A stretch of 64,000 nucleotides of DNA from Copromyces sp. CBS 386.78 (GCA_030685235.1 MU839122.1:62001-126000), one strand, 5' to 3'. Counted from the stretch's first letter, positions 44,207 to 58,550 are shown. A program made the numbers and translations. The notes: generated by a model not told the origin, from the sequence alone.

Positions 44207-47200
44207 GAGAGATCTCGTTATGCATCAAATCACTGTTCAGGCAGGCATCAAGCAGTGTAAAATAACGGCATCACGGTATCACCGACGTTCTCGCCCCCCA
44301 CCCCCAGCTTCCGACAGGGCTTCCGAGTCGCTGGCCGGCTGCAAGCGGGATTTAGACTAGGTATTTGGAGTCGGAAGGAGTTGAGTCCCTTGCTTAACTT
44401 TTTGACATCTTGTGTGAGGTTCAAACGCCAATGGAGAAACGGTCAAGGGTCTTTTTCTGGTGGGTGGTGAGAATCAGAAAAATGTCGATCATATCACGGG
44501 TATAATGCGGGAAGATTTTCCCGTCACCTCGACGGGGAGCGTCATCGTCATCATCATCGTCGCCGTCGTTGTCGTCCTCCCCATACCATCGTCCATGTCG
44601 CCGTTCGTCCATGTCGTCGTCATAGGCTTCCGAGTTCAAGCAATGCACTTGGCTCATGTTGGCCTTTCACCTCCTTCTTTCCTTGGCCTGACTCCCTCGG
44701 CAGGAGGTATGTTACGCCCGTAGTACTAAAAACCGTACCAAGTACGGTAAAAGTGAGGCCAAGCAAGCAAGCAAGCACAAAGCACAACTCACTCCCGTCA
44801 CTGTCAGTCAGAGCTACCTAGGTTCTCGGATTTCCCAAAGAAGATCAATCCCGAAGGTCAGGGAGCACCGACACCGTCGTTCGGCAAGATCAATCAAGGT
44901 TAACCGGACGGAATGATTCGAATGTCTTGAGCTTCCTTGGTTGCTTGGCACACAACGTCCTCGCAGGTCCTGGTACGTCGTGGGCGGCCGGCGGCAGGCA
45001 AGCGAGCGGAATAGCAAAATAAGGCCACAAGAGCAAAAAAAAAAATCAGATGTCGACTTGTCGAGTGCTCGGCTCGAGTGGTTGAATTTTGCATGTTGTT
45101 GTCGTCGTCGTCGTTTTTTTCTGCTTGGATTCTTCCACTCGACACGCGATCAATGTTTGGGATATTGCTACCGTAGCCGGCGTCGTGTAACAGAGCACCC
45201 AGCGTTTCGTCGCAGCGTTGCTTCAATATGTACTGTGGGCAAGCAAAGCGGTTGAGTTCACGATGCATAGACAAAGGAATGGAATGCTCCCAGCCGTCAT
45301 CGCTCCGCCGGCCTCCGTTCGGCGAGTTGGCCAGAACCGCCCGCCACCGTCGCCGAGCTTTCATTCGTCTATTTCACCGTTCCCTGAAAAGGAAAGAAAC
45401 CAAGCCCCGTAGACCCCCGATGTGAGAAACAATGACATCGTTCATCAGGTTGCTTGGATCAGGATCATGATGATCACCTCCTATCAGACTTTGAGCAGAG
45501 GAACCCTTGAGAGGTAGGTCGCCCTGGTCGCTTGGTCCCTTGCTTTTCTTGGTGCTTTTTGTAACCACAGCCCCGAAGCGAACAAGTTCGAAGACAAAAC
45601 GAGAAAAGAAAAACGACTACTGGGCTGGTTTTTCTGGCCCATCTCGGCGTGTGTCCGAGGAAGAAGGGGTCTCGTTCGGAAATCACAGTGAGGCAAGACA
45701 AGCCAAACCCGACAAGAACAGGAGGCCCGGGCCAGAACGTTCTGGGACCGACGCCGGAGAACCACAGAGCTGAAAAGTGACGGGAGGACAGGACACACGG
45801 GGGAGGACAGCGGAGGACAACGGGGAGGGAGGACAAGAAACCTAACCTTCGGGTTCTCCCTATTGGTCGATGGGACAATGAGTAGCACGAGTTTGGTTGC
45901 TAGCGCGTCGTTCAGTGGCAGTTCAGTGGTTTTTTGGCTGATGATGCCCGAAATCCATTGGGTTTTGTGACTGTTTGCTAGATTGGGTTCTACCGATTTG
46001 TCGATCTCTGATTTCTTGAAGTGTCGATCGTTCCCTTGGAGTTGCTGGAGTCCTATCGGAATGACCCGACGATGGATTCGTGTGCTGCTTGCTGGCTGTG
46101 TTGTGTGGTGACGATGCAGTGCTGACAGGAGAGCTGGCAGAAGGAAACCAAGAGGAAAGAGGCAAATTGCACATGCTGATTGATTTTGATGTGCTGTCGT
46201 TACACCCACTATCCGCAGTAATCCTGCTCATCTTGGGTTAAGGTAGTCTTGGTGGTTTGATAGCGTACCAACGCGCAGGCAAAATTGCACGTTGGTTCGA
46301 CGGAAAGATTCAAAGACAGGCAAGAAGAACTGAAGACTTGACGGGTTCGAGATCTGATAATGTTCCCGGTCCCGTCACTGCGTCCAGGTGTCCATCATGC
46401 GGGGCCGCTATCGGAGAGCAAACACAGTGTATTGCACCTTCCCACTGTATTGGCAAACTGCAGTGGGCAGAACACTGCCAGTGATTCTTTCACGACCAGT
46501 GACTTCTAGGTACCTTTCAATACTCTGCTGAAAGATTGCAAATACGTATTGAATAGTCGTGAAGTCATTTGTGACCCAAAAGAAGCTCGATATTCTTCAT
46601 AACCATCTATTTCTGCGGCAGCCACATATCGGCCAAAAAAGGAAACCCGACGCTTGTTCCGCTTATCTCCAACAGAGGGCTTACTCTTGTATCTTGCCGT
46701 GAGCTTGTTCCCTGTTAAACCGTCCATCATAATATTTTGGAAGTTGAGTGTAATTTTGAATTCCATCGTCGTCTTTATACTAAGCACGCGTTGCGTCAGT
46801 GGGCTGCTGCTATAAGGCTACACACAGTGTAGTAGACTAGTGGGTCCTTTGGCGGTCTTCATTTTACCCCAGAATCGAACATTGGCTCTGTCATCTCACA
46901 ATCTTGCATCTTTGACAAGCTTTCTATCGACGACTAGACGACCTGCTCTCCACTCTTGACTTCCTCTCCTGAACGACGACAGGATTAGCCGCGACAAGCG
47001 ACCCTCTCGCTAACCACTCCATGAAACAATACTTGCAAAGACGAGACTACCTAACGTTTACGGAAGTGATCTCCAGAAGCAGAACGTCGACGGCAACCTC
47101 GAGAATATTCGTTCGCTAGCCCCTCCTCAACATGATCAACTCATCGTACGACTAACCTCTCGTCAACATCGCGTCCCTCATCAACTCTATCGGCGCAATA

Positions 47201-50200
47201 TAGCAACACTTTCCATCTCACATGTGATGGAACATGTTGGTCAACGCTCAGGCCTTGGGAAACAATATCTTCTCTGTCGAATAACCAATCACGTTGGCTA
47301 TTCCACCAAAGACGAATTGTGACGTATCACCTTTTGTCTATACTGGTTGAACCCGGTGTAACTGTTCGGCTCCATGTTGGAGGGTTGCGGGCAGACTGCG
47401 GGTCACCCTGACATCAGCAGTTTCCTTCGTTGCTTCGATTCCCCTCCTCCACACAGGGGAAAATGGAACCAAGGTCTCCGCATACTCCGACGCCCCGACT
47501 TCCCCAACAGACATGTCAGGTCGGACTTAATATTGACAGTGCTGAGTTCAGGGATCATGAAGATGGAAGATTCACGGCCGGTCATTAATGTACTGTCTGA
47601 CCGTCTTACACTACAATAGGGACACTTCACACAGCACACAGAGGACAAGATGCCATGTTCTCTCCCCTCGCTCCCGCAGCACCAACAGACAGACCATCGA
47701 CCCCAGAAAACCATCAGTTCTCCTCTTCTGCTTTTGATCAACTCCCGCCACTATCAGTCACCGAGGGAAAAGTGTTGGTGACACAGAACAAGGGGTACAG
47801 GATGACTGCCGAGCACAGCGAGCCTATTCTAAGCGTTCACGTACATACCGAGGTCCCAAGGAAGACACAACCCAACTGGAACTGGAAGTCTTTGGCCGGC
47901 TCCGAACACGGGGCGTGGTGTATCCATCAATCAATAAATATGATATTCCCTAAGCCGACTCTTGCCATCTCGTCCACGCCGCCCATGTCCAACAAACGGA
48001 CAAGCTGCGTGAGGTGCCCAAGAGTGCTCAAGGTGCTTAGCCGCCGGCCAGACATACCAAACAGTCGGCCGTTCGGCCAGCGAGCCAGCCAGCCAGTCAA
48101 TCTATTGCAATCTACCTATCCAATATATCATCCGGCCACCGTGGTGAGCAATCTGGACCCGGAGATGACCAGACAACCAGACGACATACCATCTTTTTTG
48201 CCCATTGGTGCCCATGTGAGCAAGATGGTCGGACCCTTCTAATCGGAAATGTCCTTTTCACTGTGGACACTGCAATACCGCAATACCGGGGCCGACGATT
48301 ACCATGGAAAAAGCGCGCGACTGTGCTGCCTGTGGTGGGAAAGGAAATGTATCGTTACATACCAAGTCCACGCGACGCCGGCGTATTCTCCGCAGCCGCT
48401 ACGTCCGAGTCCGCGCCCCAATATCCCAGGCGCTGTTGGCTTTGTATAGTGGGTAAATGAAGGAATGCTGACGTCGGGTGCGGGGCGCGCCCCAACTCCC
48501 AGGTTTTCCCATCCCCGGATTTCACGGTGCTTCGTCACCGTCAAAGCTGCCGTTCCGCGGTTTGCGGTGCTGTGACGCGAGGGGAGAGGCGGGATAAGTG
48601 GGGACGGTACCCTGTTTTCTACACAATCCTTCAGCTTTCCTCTTCATCCATCATTCCATGATCCTTCCAGAATGTTTTGCCACTATTACGGTATTCACAG
48701 TTCATGTAGGAGATAGGGGGCATCGGGGAACCGGACGACACATTCATTCCTCACACTCCGAGCCGCCCGGTTATGCTGCCACGGCGATTCACGAGTACTG
48801 CGGGGGATCGTCAGTACCATCTCCTATGCGTGTACAAGCGAGGTGCGTGAGATTCGTTAAGCGAACGCCTGGATGTTCCCGGTTTCGCCAAGAAAAAAAA
48901 AAAGGAAACATTGGAAATATTAGGGAAACAGTGGGGAAATTTCGGAAAAATCAAGAGATGGGATGAAGATCTATAATGGGGAATGGTCCGATTCTTACAT
49001 ACGGCTCTATCTCACCAAGGACGCCCGATCTTGAGTATGTACCAAGACCCCCTCGAGAGTGGGTAAGTTCAGGAATTGCACCGATTTGGTGGTGGGCGGT
49101 TGCGACTCTGCGACTTCTTTGTGAGGGTGGTAGGCAGGTAGAGTCGTAAGGAAGGAACCGTACACTAGCCACTGCCACTGCCACTGTCTATCGCTCCCTC
49201 CTTCTAATACCCCTGGAACTGCCAGGACTATCAATCCTGCTTATCGAGATATCGATCCCGTCACGGTACCTCACGGGCAAGTGTCACGGGAGGAGGGGTC
49301 AAGTGATTGGCTGATGCGGGTTTGGTGTGCGAGTTTGTCTGGGTCGAGTTGCCAAGAGTGCTGCCATGAGCGCACGGATCATCAGAAGCAAGTCGATACG
49401 ATGCAACCACAACCAACATTATTCGGCTCCTTTCTTCCCATCGATTCGTGCAGTGCCATTACATCGAGAAAAGGAGCAAACCGCAAGCACTGATATTCAC
49501 ACGACTGAGCTTCATGAAACCTTTTCAACTCGGCGGTATTGATTTTCTTCGGTTTTTCTTCGGTATGGCACCTTCATTTGTCTCCCCCCCGTGAAATTAG
49601 AAGTGGTTATTGTCATCTATCATCTAGCTAGTAATCTCCTGCACGTCATTTCACACCACTGATGTCTTCCAGAAGAAGTCTGGACATCACTCGCTATCAC
49701 AATTTACTATCTAGTATCTAGTACCCTTCTTGTGCCGCAGAGAGTGAGTGAGTGCAGTTGACAGGGAGGGCAAGTCGATGCTCAAGTGAGCTCTTGCTTA
49801 CCTACCTACCTCCCTACCTTGGCGTGCAGAGAAAGAATAAGCGAGATATAATCGATCTCCGTCTCGGTATTACTATGCATCGACAGTCTGACCGAGAGTC
49901 TTGATTTTTGCTACAATATTATCAACGTCTTCCATTTCAGGGGTGATAGTGTTGATGATATATCGTTCGTTCTCTTGGCGGGTTGGCGTTGAAAGTGGAC
50001 CGCCGCCGTGCTTTTGAATGGCCTATCATCTTACACGGAGCACACAGGTGGGTGTTGTTCTCAAGCTCATCAAGTAGAGCCGAATGTTACTTTCGACGCA
50101 CAAATTCTTTCTCAGCGCACGCATACTGACAAGTCTAGCACATGTCAAAACATGTGGTCCTAAACAAGCGTGAGGCATCGGAGCATCAAGGCAGTTCTGA

Positions 50201-52201
50201 ATGGGCCTCCTGACCCTTTCATTGGCTAGTGTCAGTATTACCTACATACTTTCAGATTCCCATACACACCCCCGACACTTCAGCACCAGCATCACAAACT
50301 GAACCGTTTCCTATCAATCTCACTAGTACTACTTACTATCGGTGTCATTATCGCCGGTCGTTCTGTCTGTTAGGTGTGTCACACCTTTTTCGTCCCATCA
50401 ACCCGATCTGCCCACTAACTTTGCGCGTTCACCAGCTTATTAGCCTTCACTCGAACTAGCATGTCGAGCAATATCCAGCATGTTCATTAGCGCAGCGGGC
50501 TGACCAAGATCAAGATTACATACAGTATATGCATAGTAGGAGAGCCGGGGTGTGTGTGGTGGGTGTGGTTGGTAGGTGTGGTGTGTGTCTCACCTCACCT
50601 CACCTTGATCTCTCTCTCCCTTCAGGAGTTCGGGAAGTGAGTGGCTGACTGACTGACTGACCGGGGATAATAATGACCAGGCCTACCAGTAAGTCCGCTG
50701 AGCTGGATGAGCAGTACTGGGTGGGATGTTACGACCGAGATGATGATTCAAGTCTCATACCATAGCCACACCTTCAACGAGCCACACCTCGAAAACTCGG
50801 AGGCAAGTTTTTTCCAGTCCGGGAGGAGGGCACTGAATATGGAAGTTTATACCAGCCTTGATGACGACTGGAATTTCGGGTGAGGCTTGGTCCGGTGGAG
50901 GGAGGCGGCCAAGGGTGTTGAGCAGCTGGCTGGACTGGGCTGGGCTGGGTTGGGCTGGGTGGTTGTTCACTTGATCGGCTTAAACCTACCTTACCATGGA
51001 TCTAACTAGCCACAGACCGAATTTTTCATCGTACTTGCCTACCAACTCGGATCACCAGACAGATAGACAAACGACTGGCTCTCCGAGCTTCTTTGCCATG
51101 GAGGTTTATCTCCGTCTCTCCAAGCTTGGGTGTGCCAACCGGTGCCCGTATGGAGGCATGCCACACCTCCCTCACCCCGGAGAAAGAGTCCTTTATACAA
51201 AGGCTTGGTATGTTCTGAGAAGTTGAGGTGAGCCTGCCTGAGCCTTCAAAGATCGACGCCTACTGGTTGAGTGCAAGGCTGCTATTACCAAGCCTCGTCT
51301 CGCATAAGCCTTGGCCGACACCAGTCGAGTGAAGAGTCAAGAGGCTGCCTCCATGAATGAATGAATGACTCGCTAATCTGCATCATTGGTTTGGTGTGAC
51401 ACACGAGAAGCATCTGGGTCGCCATTGTAAGTTTCACTCTATCTGCCTGGTAAGTTAAGGTACTTACCTAGATACCTTAATCTCCTATGATCAACCCTCA
51501 TGGCCGAAGATCAGCCGGTACCTAGGTTGGAAGACGTGAACAAGACTCATTATCATGGTGCTGGGTACCTAGGTAAAATAAAGATCATCAGCTCGCCCCC
51601 ATCACGGCGATCAATATATGCATGCATGCATGTATAAATGGATGACTAGCTAAGGTAGGTAGGTAACAAGACGGAGAAAGAAAGGAAGGGCAGCACAAGA
51701 ACATGGAAGACCGGCAAAGACAATATCACACACACAAGTCCAAACTTGAACTCGGGGCAACGCTATCTATTACTTTTAGTGAGCGGTTCTTAGCGAACGC
51801 GGTTTTATGGAGATGAGATATGATATACTACTACGATAAGGAAATGGGCATGGGTTGGGTTACCAAATTGGATAGTTCCGGGATTTTTGATCAGATATGA
51901 TATGTTATATTGAAGAGACTGAAGAAAGATATCATTGTGAGCCTGGATGGACCGACGAATGCCTAGAGGTTGGGATGCTGAAGCTTGGAGCCAGTAGTAT
52001 CATCTTTCTCTCTTTCATTCTTTCCATTGTTTCCAAGCCATTTCCTTTCTTTCAACACCTCTTAAGAAAAGGTTCGTGTAAGTATACCCAAAGTATCTTT
52101 TCACCACTTCCCCTTCCAGCCTTCCCTTCGGTTCACTCGGCAGAAACTGCAACTTGCTGATCTCTCTCGGCTTTCCGTCGGCGTTTCATCTATCCTCTAG
52201 A

Positions 52202-52223
52202 CCCCATACCCCATACCCCATAC
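52202..52223. repeat. CCCCATA tandem repeat (three units)
   Basis: Three units of CCCCATA. Not a telomere repeat. Confidence 0.8.
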
Positions 52224-54966
52224 GACTGAAGATCTAATCGTATCGAAATCTCACACTGTCTGTGTCTCTCTTGTGACTAACGTCCAAACAAGGAAAAGCA
52301 AGTTTCTTCCCCTCTTGTCTGGGGGTGGGGTTGTTCGATCTCGGAAGTTGTTGGCGCCATTACCTACCACGTGGTTCCAAGCTGGGTTAGGTTGACCCAG
52401 GCCGGACTAAACTTTTTTCTTCGCAAGCCACTATGGGCTAGTTAAGACACCTCTAAAGACGGAGGTTTTCATCCCGCTATGAGACAATTCTCAAGGCCTG
52501 AAAAAGGGAGCCCGTTCGTTTTTTGGTGTTGGTATCTGTTTGTTCCATCCCGGAGCTTCACCTCCAGCGGCTCCTCCATTCAGTCACCATCAGCAGCCAT
52601 TTATTATCTCAAGATGGTAGCCCCAAGAAATCGCCAAGTCGCTTGGTTTGATATATCGAACGATTTGGTTTCCGACAACATAACAACATGGAAACGTGTC
52701 CGCGTGAGACAGAAATGGGCAGCCCCGCCGTCCCGTTCATTGTGCTGTTATCATAATGATACGTAACATGGCAAGCTGGTTGGGCGCTACCCTATACTGG
52801 AGCGTGAGTATACGATATTAAACATGTGAAGGCCTTATGAACAGCTGGAGAAGTGAGCAATTGAAATGGGTGAAAGACTGTCGTCGACAGTGGATTCCCA
52901 GCTGCATGCAAGATGGGGTTTCGTGCAGTCGTTCCAGTGCACCATCCCACCGAAGCACTGCATCCCGACTGCAAGATTTAGCGCTGTGGTCCACTGATTG
53001 ACAGTGATCCTCTTTGGGTTGTGCGCTAACCTTTGTTGGGTGTCGGGTCGTCAGCGAGAGGGAAGCATCTTGCTCGGCGTCGTACTGACCTACCTTACCT
53101 AGCCATAAACCTATCGGGCTACGGCACCGCGAAGGAACCGATGGCGTCGATGAAAGTTTGCATCTCCCCTGATTGATCTCTGTGCAACTTGGAGATGCGT
53201 TCGGACGGAGCTGACGACGAGACGTGGGCATCTTCACGGTTGGTCAGGGTCCGTGGTCGAGGTTGGGCATACACACACAAGTCGACAAGTCTCAACACGA
53301 GAACAATCACGGGGATCATCACGAGTGAGACAATAGCACATGCCTTCCCCAGTTCACAGAACTAAGCGTCCCAGCCAAGCCAAGCCTCCTAAATTTGGAG
53401 ACTGGAAAACGAACAAGCCCGATTTGCCTGTCTCCGCGGAGCTGGGTCGAAGGATTCCTCGGAGGAAAGAACAGCTAGGTGACAGAGAAGGAGGGACGGG
53501 ATTCACGATTGTTGGAAGGAGCCAGGCGAGCCCATGTGGGTAAGATTTGGTGTGATAGCGGGGTGTAAGATTCGAACTGGTGGGCTGGGTGATTGCCAAG
53601 GGCCTAAGAAAGGTAGGTGAGCGTTCTTTTCCTCCCGTCTATTGGATCACAACCAGAAAGATTCACCATCGCGAAAAGGTGTGTGATTTCCATTATTTCG
53701 TTTTATTTGCATCCTTACAAGTTTGTATTTATTTCATCAACCGACTCGAAACATTCATGCAAATACACTAAAGTGAAAATGAAGCTAGAAAGAAAGCTAG
53801 TAACTTTGGACTACGACGACACGCTCATAAAAGCAAGAAAAAGTGACCAAAGTGACGACGACGACGACGACGACGTCGTCCCCTAACCCAAGCCACCCCA
53901 AGTGGCCAATTCCCCAGACATCTTGACGCGTTGCCTGGGTCCGGTTCGCTCGCTCGCTCACTGGAGGAGGTCCCGTTCGTCGTCATTTGTCCAAGCGACA
54001 TCATGGTCAGTTAGTACCTAACAAGGCCGTGATTTCTGTTTCTCAGGCCAAGGTTTTTGGCAAGGAAGCAGTGCCAGACCGTGCAAGTGCAGGACCGTAA
54101 TCGAAGTAAAAGAAGCAAGAACAGAGATGAGAGAAGGAAAGGGAAACCGGCATCCATCATCACCATCACGAGTCTTGGCAACGCTCTTGGCATCAATAGT
54201 ATTGGCCAGTCAGCCCGTCTTGCATCCTGAATCACGCATCACACTTCGCCGCACTTTCTCTCGCTGCCTCTCTGACTCTGGGAGCGATTTTGAAAAAAGT
54301 CATGGCAGTAAAGGTGGTGCTAAGACGGATTGGACATGGTTGGGTTTATTCTCTTATTATTGGTCTGCCAGAGTGTGAGCAATGGTGATGTGGTGTTGCG
54401 GTTTGGCGAGCATGGTGCAGAAGCTGTGCTGAAGGGGGTTGATCTCGGAAGGTCTGAGACGGCCAAGACAGGACGGACGGGATGAAGAGGTGTTGGAAGC
54501 CAAGGGGAAAAGCATGAGGACTCGAAAGTTCAGTCTGCATACCTTACCATTACCCCAACCCGTCTCAAAACGAAGCGAGCTGCGCCCCTTCAATAAATCA
54601 CTGCACAACTCCAAATCCGGGGTAGTTAATCATGGCTTGCAGCAGAAAACACTGTCAGGACTTGTCCACTGACCAGTCATCAACCCATCCATACAAATCC
54701 TACACGTGGTTGAGCCCAATCAAGTGCGTGGGATGCTATCGTGGAATTCCTTCAGCCTCGGCTGCCTGGCCCTGGCCTTATTCCGCCCCGCGTCAGGCAC
54801 CTTCGTATGTAAAGTTCTGTGAGGATTGAAAGGACGAGACCGGGCGGGATAACAGAGCCTCGTACTCCCGAGCAAGTGCAATATCGAGCGAGTCCATCCT
54901 GGTTTCCAGAGATTCTCTGCTGCCGAGTATTCTTTGTGTGATTAGTCGAGTCACCAGCAAACGACA

Positions 54967-55926
54967 ATGAACAACGACGCACCACCACCTATCCCACCCC
55001 GTCCTCCAGGATGGGTGAGCAGCCCGCTCTCCAGCCCTGGATCAGGACCGTGGCCATCATCTCCGTCCAACGAGGCGCCTCCTCCACCCTTGCCTCCAAG
55101 GCGGCCAACAACCGAGGAGCACCCACCGGTACACCTTGAGCGGCAACCAAGACCGTACAGCTATGTGGCGCCGTCTCGGGAGAGTTCCGGCCAAAGTCCA
55201 CCTCTGCCGCCACGGGTGACTCGTCGACCGGTCCCGCAGCGAGAGCCGGAGCCTCGCGCTCAAGCCTCACCGGCCACGCCGGCTTCATCCTCATCGCAGT
55301 CGTCAAAGTCACTCTTCGCAGCACAACTATTTGAGCAGTTTGGGCAACAAGAGTTTCAGGCGCCAACGTTTGACTTCAATCCGCCGAATCCGTTCCAACC
55401 ACAAGCGGCGGAGACAGCATACGAGGCCACACCGGCGGATTTTGACGCTTTCAAGACGCAGTACACGCCACCGGACCTCGAAGCGCTCAAAGCACAGGCT
55501 GAAGCGCAGGTCAAAGCAGCTCAAGCTCAAGCTCAAGCTCAATATAAATATACACCACCGGATTTTGAGACATTCCGAAAACAGGCTGAGGCGCAGGTCA
55601 AGGCAGCTCAGGCACAAGCTCAAGCTCAAGCACAAGCACAAGCACAACACAAACCCCCGGACTTTGAGGCTTTCAGAAAACAGGCTGAAGAGCAAGTCAA
55701 GGCAGCACAGGCTGAGGCGCAGAAAAAAGCACAGGCTCTGTATACGCCACCGAACATTCAGGCATTCCAAGCGCAGTTTACACCATATCAACCGCAACCG
55801 CAACCGCAACCGCAACCGCAGGCCCAGACTTCAGGACAGCCTTCATCTCAAGCTGCTCAAGCTCAAGCTCAACCATCGTCACAGTCGCGGCCTCAGCCCC
55901 GACCTCAAGCCCAGCAGCAGCAACAA

Positions 55927-55964
<38 letters not shown>

Positions 55965-57670
55965 AACCTTCCCTCCGCCCCCCTCTTTTCCTCCTCCTCC
56001 ATTTGGCCCTGCTCCTTCCACCTCATCTTCATCCCCATACTCGGCTTCCAACCCTCCCCCACCTTCTCCCCCATCTTCAGGCTCATCCCCATCCCCCATC
56101 CCCTACGACAAATGGACCCCCCTCTTCCAACCCGACGGCACGCCCAATTTTATTTTCATAGCCCTAATCAAGTCCTTTTTCGAGGTGCTGGTCGCCCAGC
56201 AGACGCCCGAGATGAGGCCGGGTAATGGTACTGGGGCCCATGAGATGGGTCAAGGTGCGGCGGTGAATGGGCAGAAACTTTTGAGCCCGGAGAAGTGCTC
56301 CGAGTTTTTGGATGTGCAGGGGTTTGCGGTTGAGCATAATACTTGTGAGTCTATATTTCCCAGTGTTTCTTTTTTTTTTTTTTTTCTATATTTTTGTGTG
56401 TCGTCTTTTCGGTGAATGATGGGAAATGGGAGCGAGCGGAGGGGACGAAGGAAAATTGGAGAAGGAAAAGATGGAAGGATTATACATGCGGTCAAGAAGG
56501 AGGGGAGAAAAGGTGGAAGACATGGACAGAAATGAAGTGGTGGCCGAGGCGGAAAAAGGAGAGGCGAGAAAGGGAGAAAAGAGGGGAGGATGAAGCGAAT
56601 GAAAAAAATAATAAACATAAAGAAGGTCAGGGAGAGGGGTTGGGTACTAAATATAATTCCCGTGGGCGCCAAGTGGTGCCAGTTGTGCCAAGTCAAAAAG
56701 TGGCAAGGCGTCTTGCGAGCGAAGAGCGGTCATGGCCAGCAGGACTGCTTCTGACCTTCACTCTTGTCTCCTTGCACCATTTTCTTTGCCATTTCCCTCA
56801 CAACGGGGGTTTTCCAACGAGCTGGGACATTAAACAATATCTCATCGCTTGTCGTGAACCCAAAATAGACGAGTGTCATCCCTATCTATGTTCATCGGGG
56901 ATGCGGCTCCAACCTCTTTTTTCCCTTTGTCAGGGGCAATATTCAGTTCTCGAGCTTCCTCAAACCCCAAAACTAACATACCTCCAGGGAAACTCAACAA
57001 AACCCCTTGGTCAAGCAGCATCTCCGTCCCCGGCCTGCCCAACCCCCTCGCCGCCCTAACCCCCCTCGACAAAGCCGACTGGGAGTTCCGTCTGATCCTC
57101 CAAGCCTTTGGCATCCACCACATCCCCATCTCGCGTCCCCGCGCTCCCCACTCTCAACGACCTCAACAAGTCCAAGCAAGGCCCTTCATCCCTTCCTGGC
57201 TCACCAACCTAATGGCCGTCCAAGCCCAAGAAATACCCGAGGGGATGCGCGTCCTCGGCGTCGGCCAGACACCCTTCCTGACTGAACAGGGCTTCATCAA
57301 GTACATGGCTATTGAGACGGCGGGTGAGCCGGATAGGGGGTTTGAGGGGTTGAACGCTGCGCTGAGGTACTATGGTGGTGGTTCCAACGGAGGTGCCAGT
57401 GGGATGGGCATGGGCATGGGCATGGGCATGGAAGGATGGTGGAGGAAGCTGGGTCCTATCCCGAGGGACATGTTCCCTGCTACGTGTCCGAAGGAGATCC
57501 AGACTGCGGTGGATATCGGACAGGCGAAGCATAGGGATTTGTGTCAAGATGCGGTGGCGGGAAGTAGGGCGTATGCTCAGATGGCGGCGGAGGGAAGGAG
57601 GCATGCCCTGGAGCTGGTTAGTGATGATCGGTATGTGAGGGTTGATCAGTATGGGAATCGGATTTACTAG
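54967..57670 (+). CDS. Q-rich protein with DUF7514-like domain
   Basis: Exons 54967-56344 and 56934-57670 are joined by a 589 bp intron (donor GTGAGT, acceptor TTTGTCAG), giving 704 residues. The N-terminus is rich in PPxP motifs that could bind SH3 domains. It is followed by four imperfect repeats around PPDFEAFRKQAEAQVKAAQAQ, predicted to form coiled coil, and a poly-Gln run. From about residue 380 the sequence YDKWTPLFQPDGTPN starts a domain resembling fungal DUF7514: SPEKCSEFLDVQG, then across the splice NTWAIFSS, and later FIPSWLTNLM. The acceptor at 56933 was preferred over CCAG at 56991 because it keeps WAIF, which fits the family. A GMGMGMGMG run comes from a hexanucleotide repeat. 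Function is unknown; DUF7514 proteins are uncharacterised. Confidence 0.8.
55912..55965. repeat. CAG/CAA repeat coding poly-Gln
   Basis: About 18 glutamine codons, mostly CAG with interspersed CAA, in frame in the DUF7514-like gene. Confidence 0.9.
57405..57431. repeat. GGGCAT repeat coding Gly-Met
   Basis: Four to five units, in frame in the second exon. Confidence 0.85.
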
Positions 57671-58550
57671 TGGGGAGGGGGAAGGGGGCTGGCGTTGGTG
57701 TGTGTTTGTTTGTTTGGAAGTTGATAGGCGAAGGGTTGTTGGTTTGCGGTTGGATGGATTATTTGGGGGGTTTTGGTAGTGGAGACTGGATGCTGGAGAC
57801 GAGACGCCCGAGAGACGATGCGATGTGGTATTTCGTTCTTGTAGAAGTGTAGTTTGCAAGACTGATAGGCGAGACAATCCTCTTATCTTCAAGCAGCACT
57901 CATCCCTTGAACCTTTCATACGTTGATCTGTTCGCAGCTTTCCTGTGGGTGGCAGCTACTTGCCCAAATGATGTCCTGGCACGGCATTGCGTGATTTGAT
58001 TGGCACTCCGCTTCGCGGGAAGCTGCATGGCGGTTTCCTTCTTTGGGCGTTGGGTACCTAGAAATTACTTGAACCCCTCTTTCTTCGTGATTTATTTTCT
58101 ATTTGGGAAGGTGCAACTCGTGCATCTTCCGCACCTGCCCAGCCCTTTTCAGAATAACCTTTGTTGATCGGCCATTTTTTGAGTGTTCCAATATTTTCTC
58201 TCACAGCTCACGTTTTCATCCAGTCAAGCAGCATCTTTCCACCTACCCGACGTAACCCATTTCGAGCACCTGTCTTCTCTCTTCTCGTTTGTTCAGCTTT
58301 GGCTGGTGCCGCTTTTCCTATTGCAAGCACCACTTGAAATATCCTTCGGCTCCCACGCTTGTTGGCTTTTTCGCCAGCCGACCCCGTCATTACCGCCCTT
58401 CTGCCCGTCCTCAGAGGCATCTTCCTCTTCTGCTGCATGTCAGAATTTCCTCAGCTGAAATCTGCCTTCCAGAAGCCCGCTAACTTGCCACGGTAACTTG
58501 ACAGGCTACAGCTTGGCTCCGGGGACAGGAGAATTGATACCCTCAACACA
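57671..58550. promoter_or_regulatory. Intergenic region before the 2EXR-like gene
   Basis: It holds the 3' end of the DUF7514-like gene, then a C/T-rich leader (58190-58550) of the next gene. No gene seen. Confidence 0.45.

Larger units (their letters stand above)
43620..54966. other. 11 kb stretch without a supported gene
   Basis: The longest frames (43794-44360 plus, 45484-46209 minus, 47655-48242 plus) are under 245 codons, carry no domain, and are compositionally like the surrounding DNA. Simple repeats include A26 at 44181-44206, CCCCATA repeats at 52202-52223 and (ACG)n at 53851-53875. A 35-codon frame at 53779 reads LDYDDTL by chance. Long regulatory regions or non-coding transcripts are possible, but I see no direct sign of either. 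Confidence 0.4.

Noticed and set aside
45484..46209. 241-codon minus-strand frame
   Set aside because: No domain and overlapping frames on both strands are equally long; no evidence for expression.
47655..48242. 195-codon plus-strand frame
   Set aside because: No domain and unremarkable composition; not distinguishable from chance.
53540..53600. GATTCGAACT, resembling a tRNA T-arm on the minus strand
   Set aside because: The flanking stem bases do not pair and no A box or cloverleaf can be drawn.
53779..53886. 35-codon frame reading LVTLDYDDTLIKA, like a HAD phosphatase motif
   Set aside because: Far too short, ends in an Asp microsatellite, and lacks other HAD motifs.
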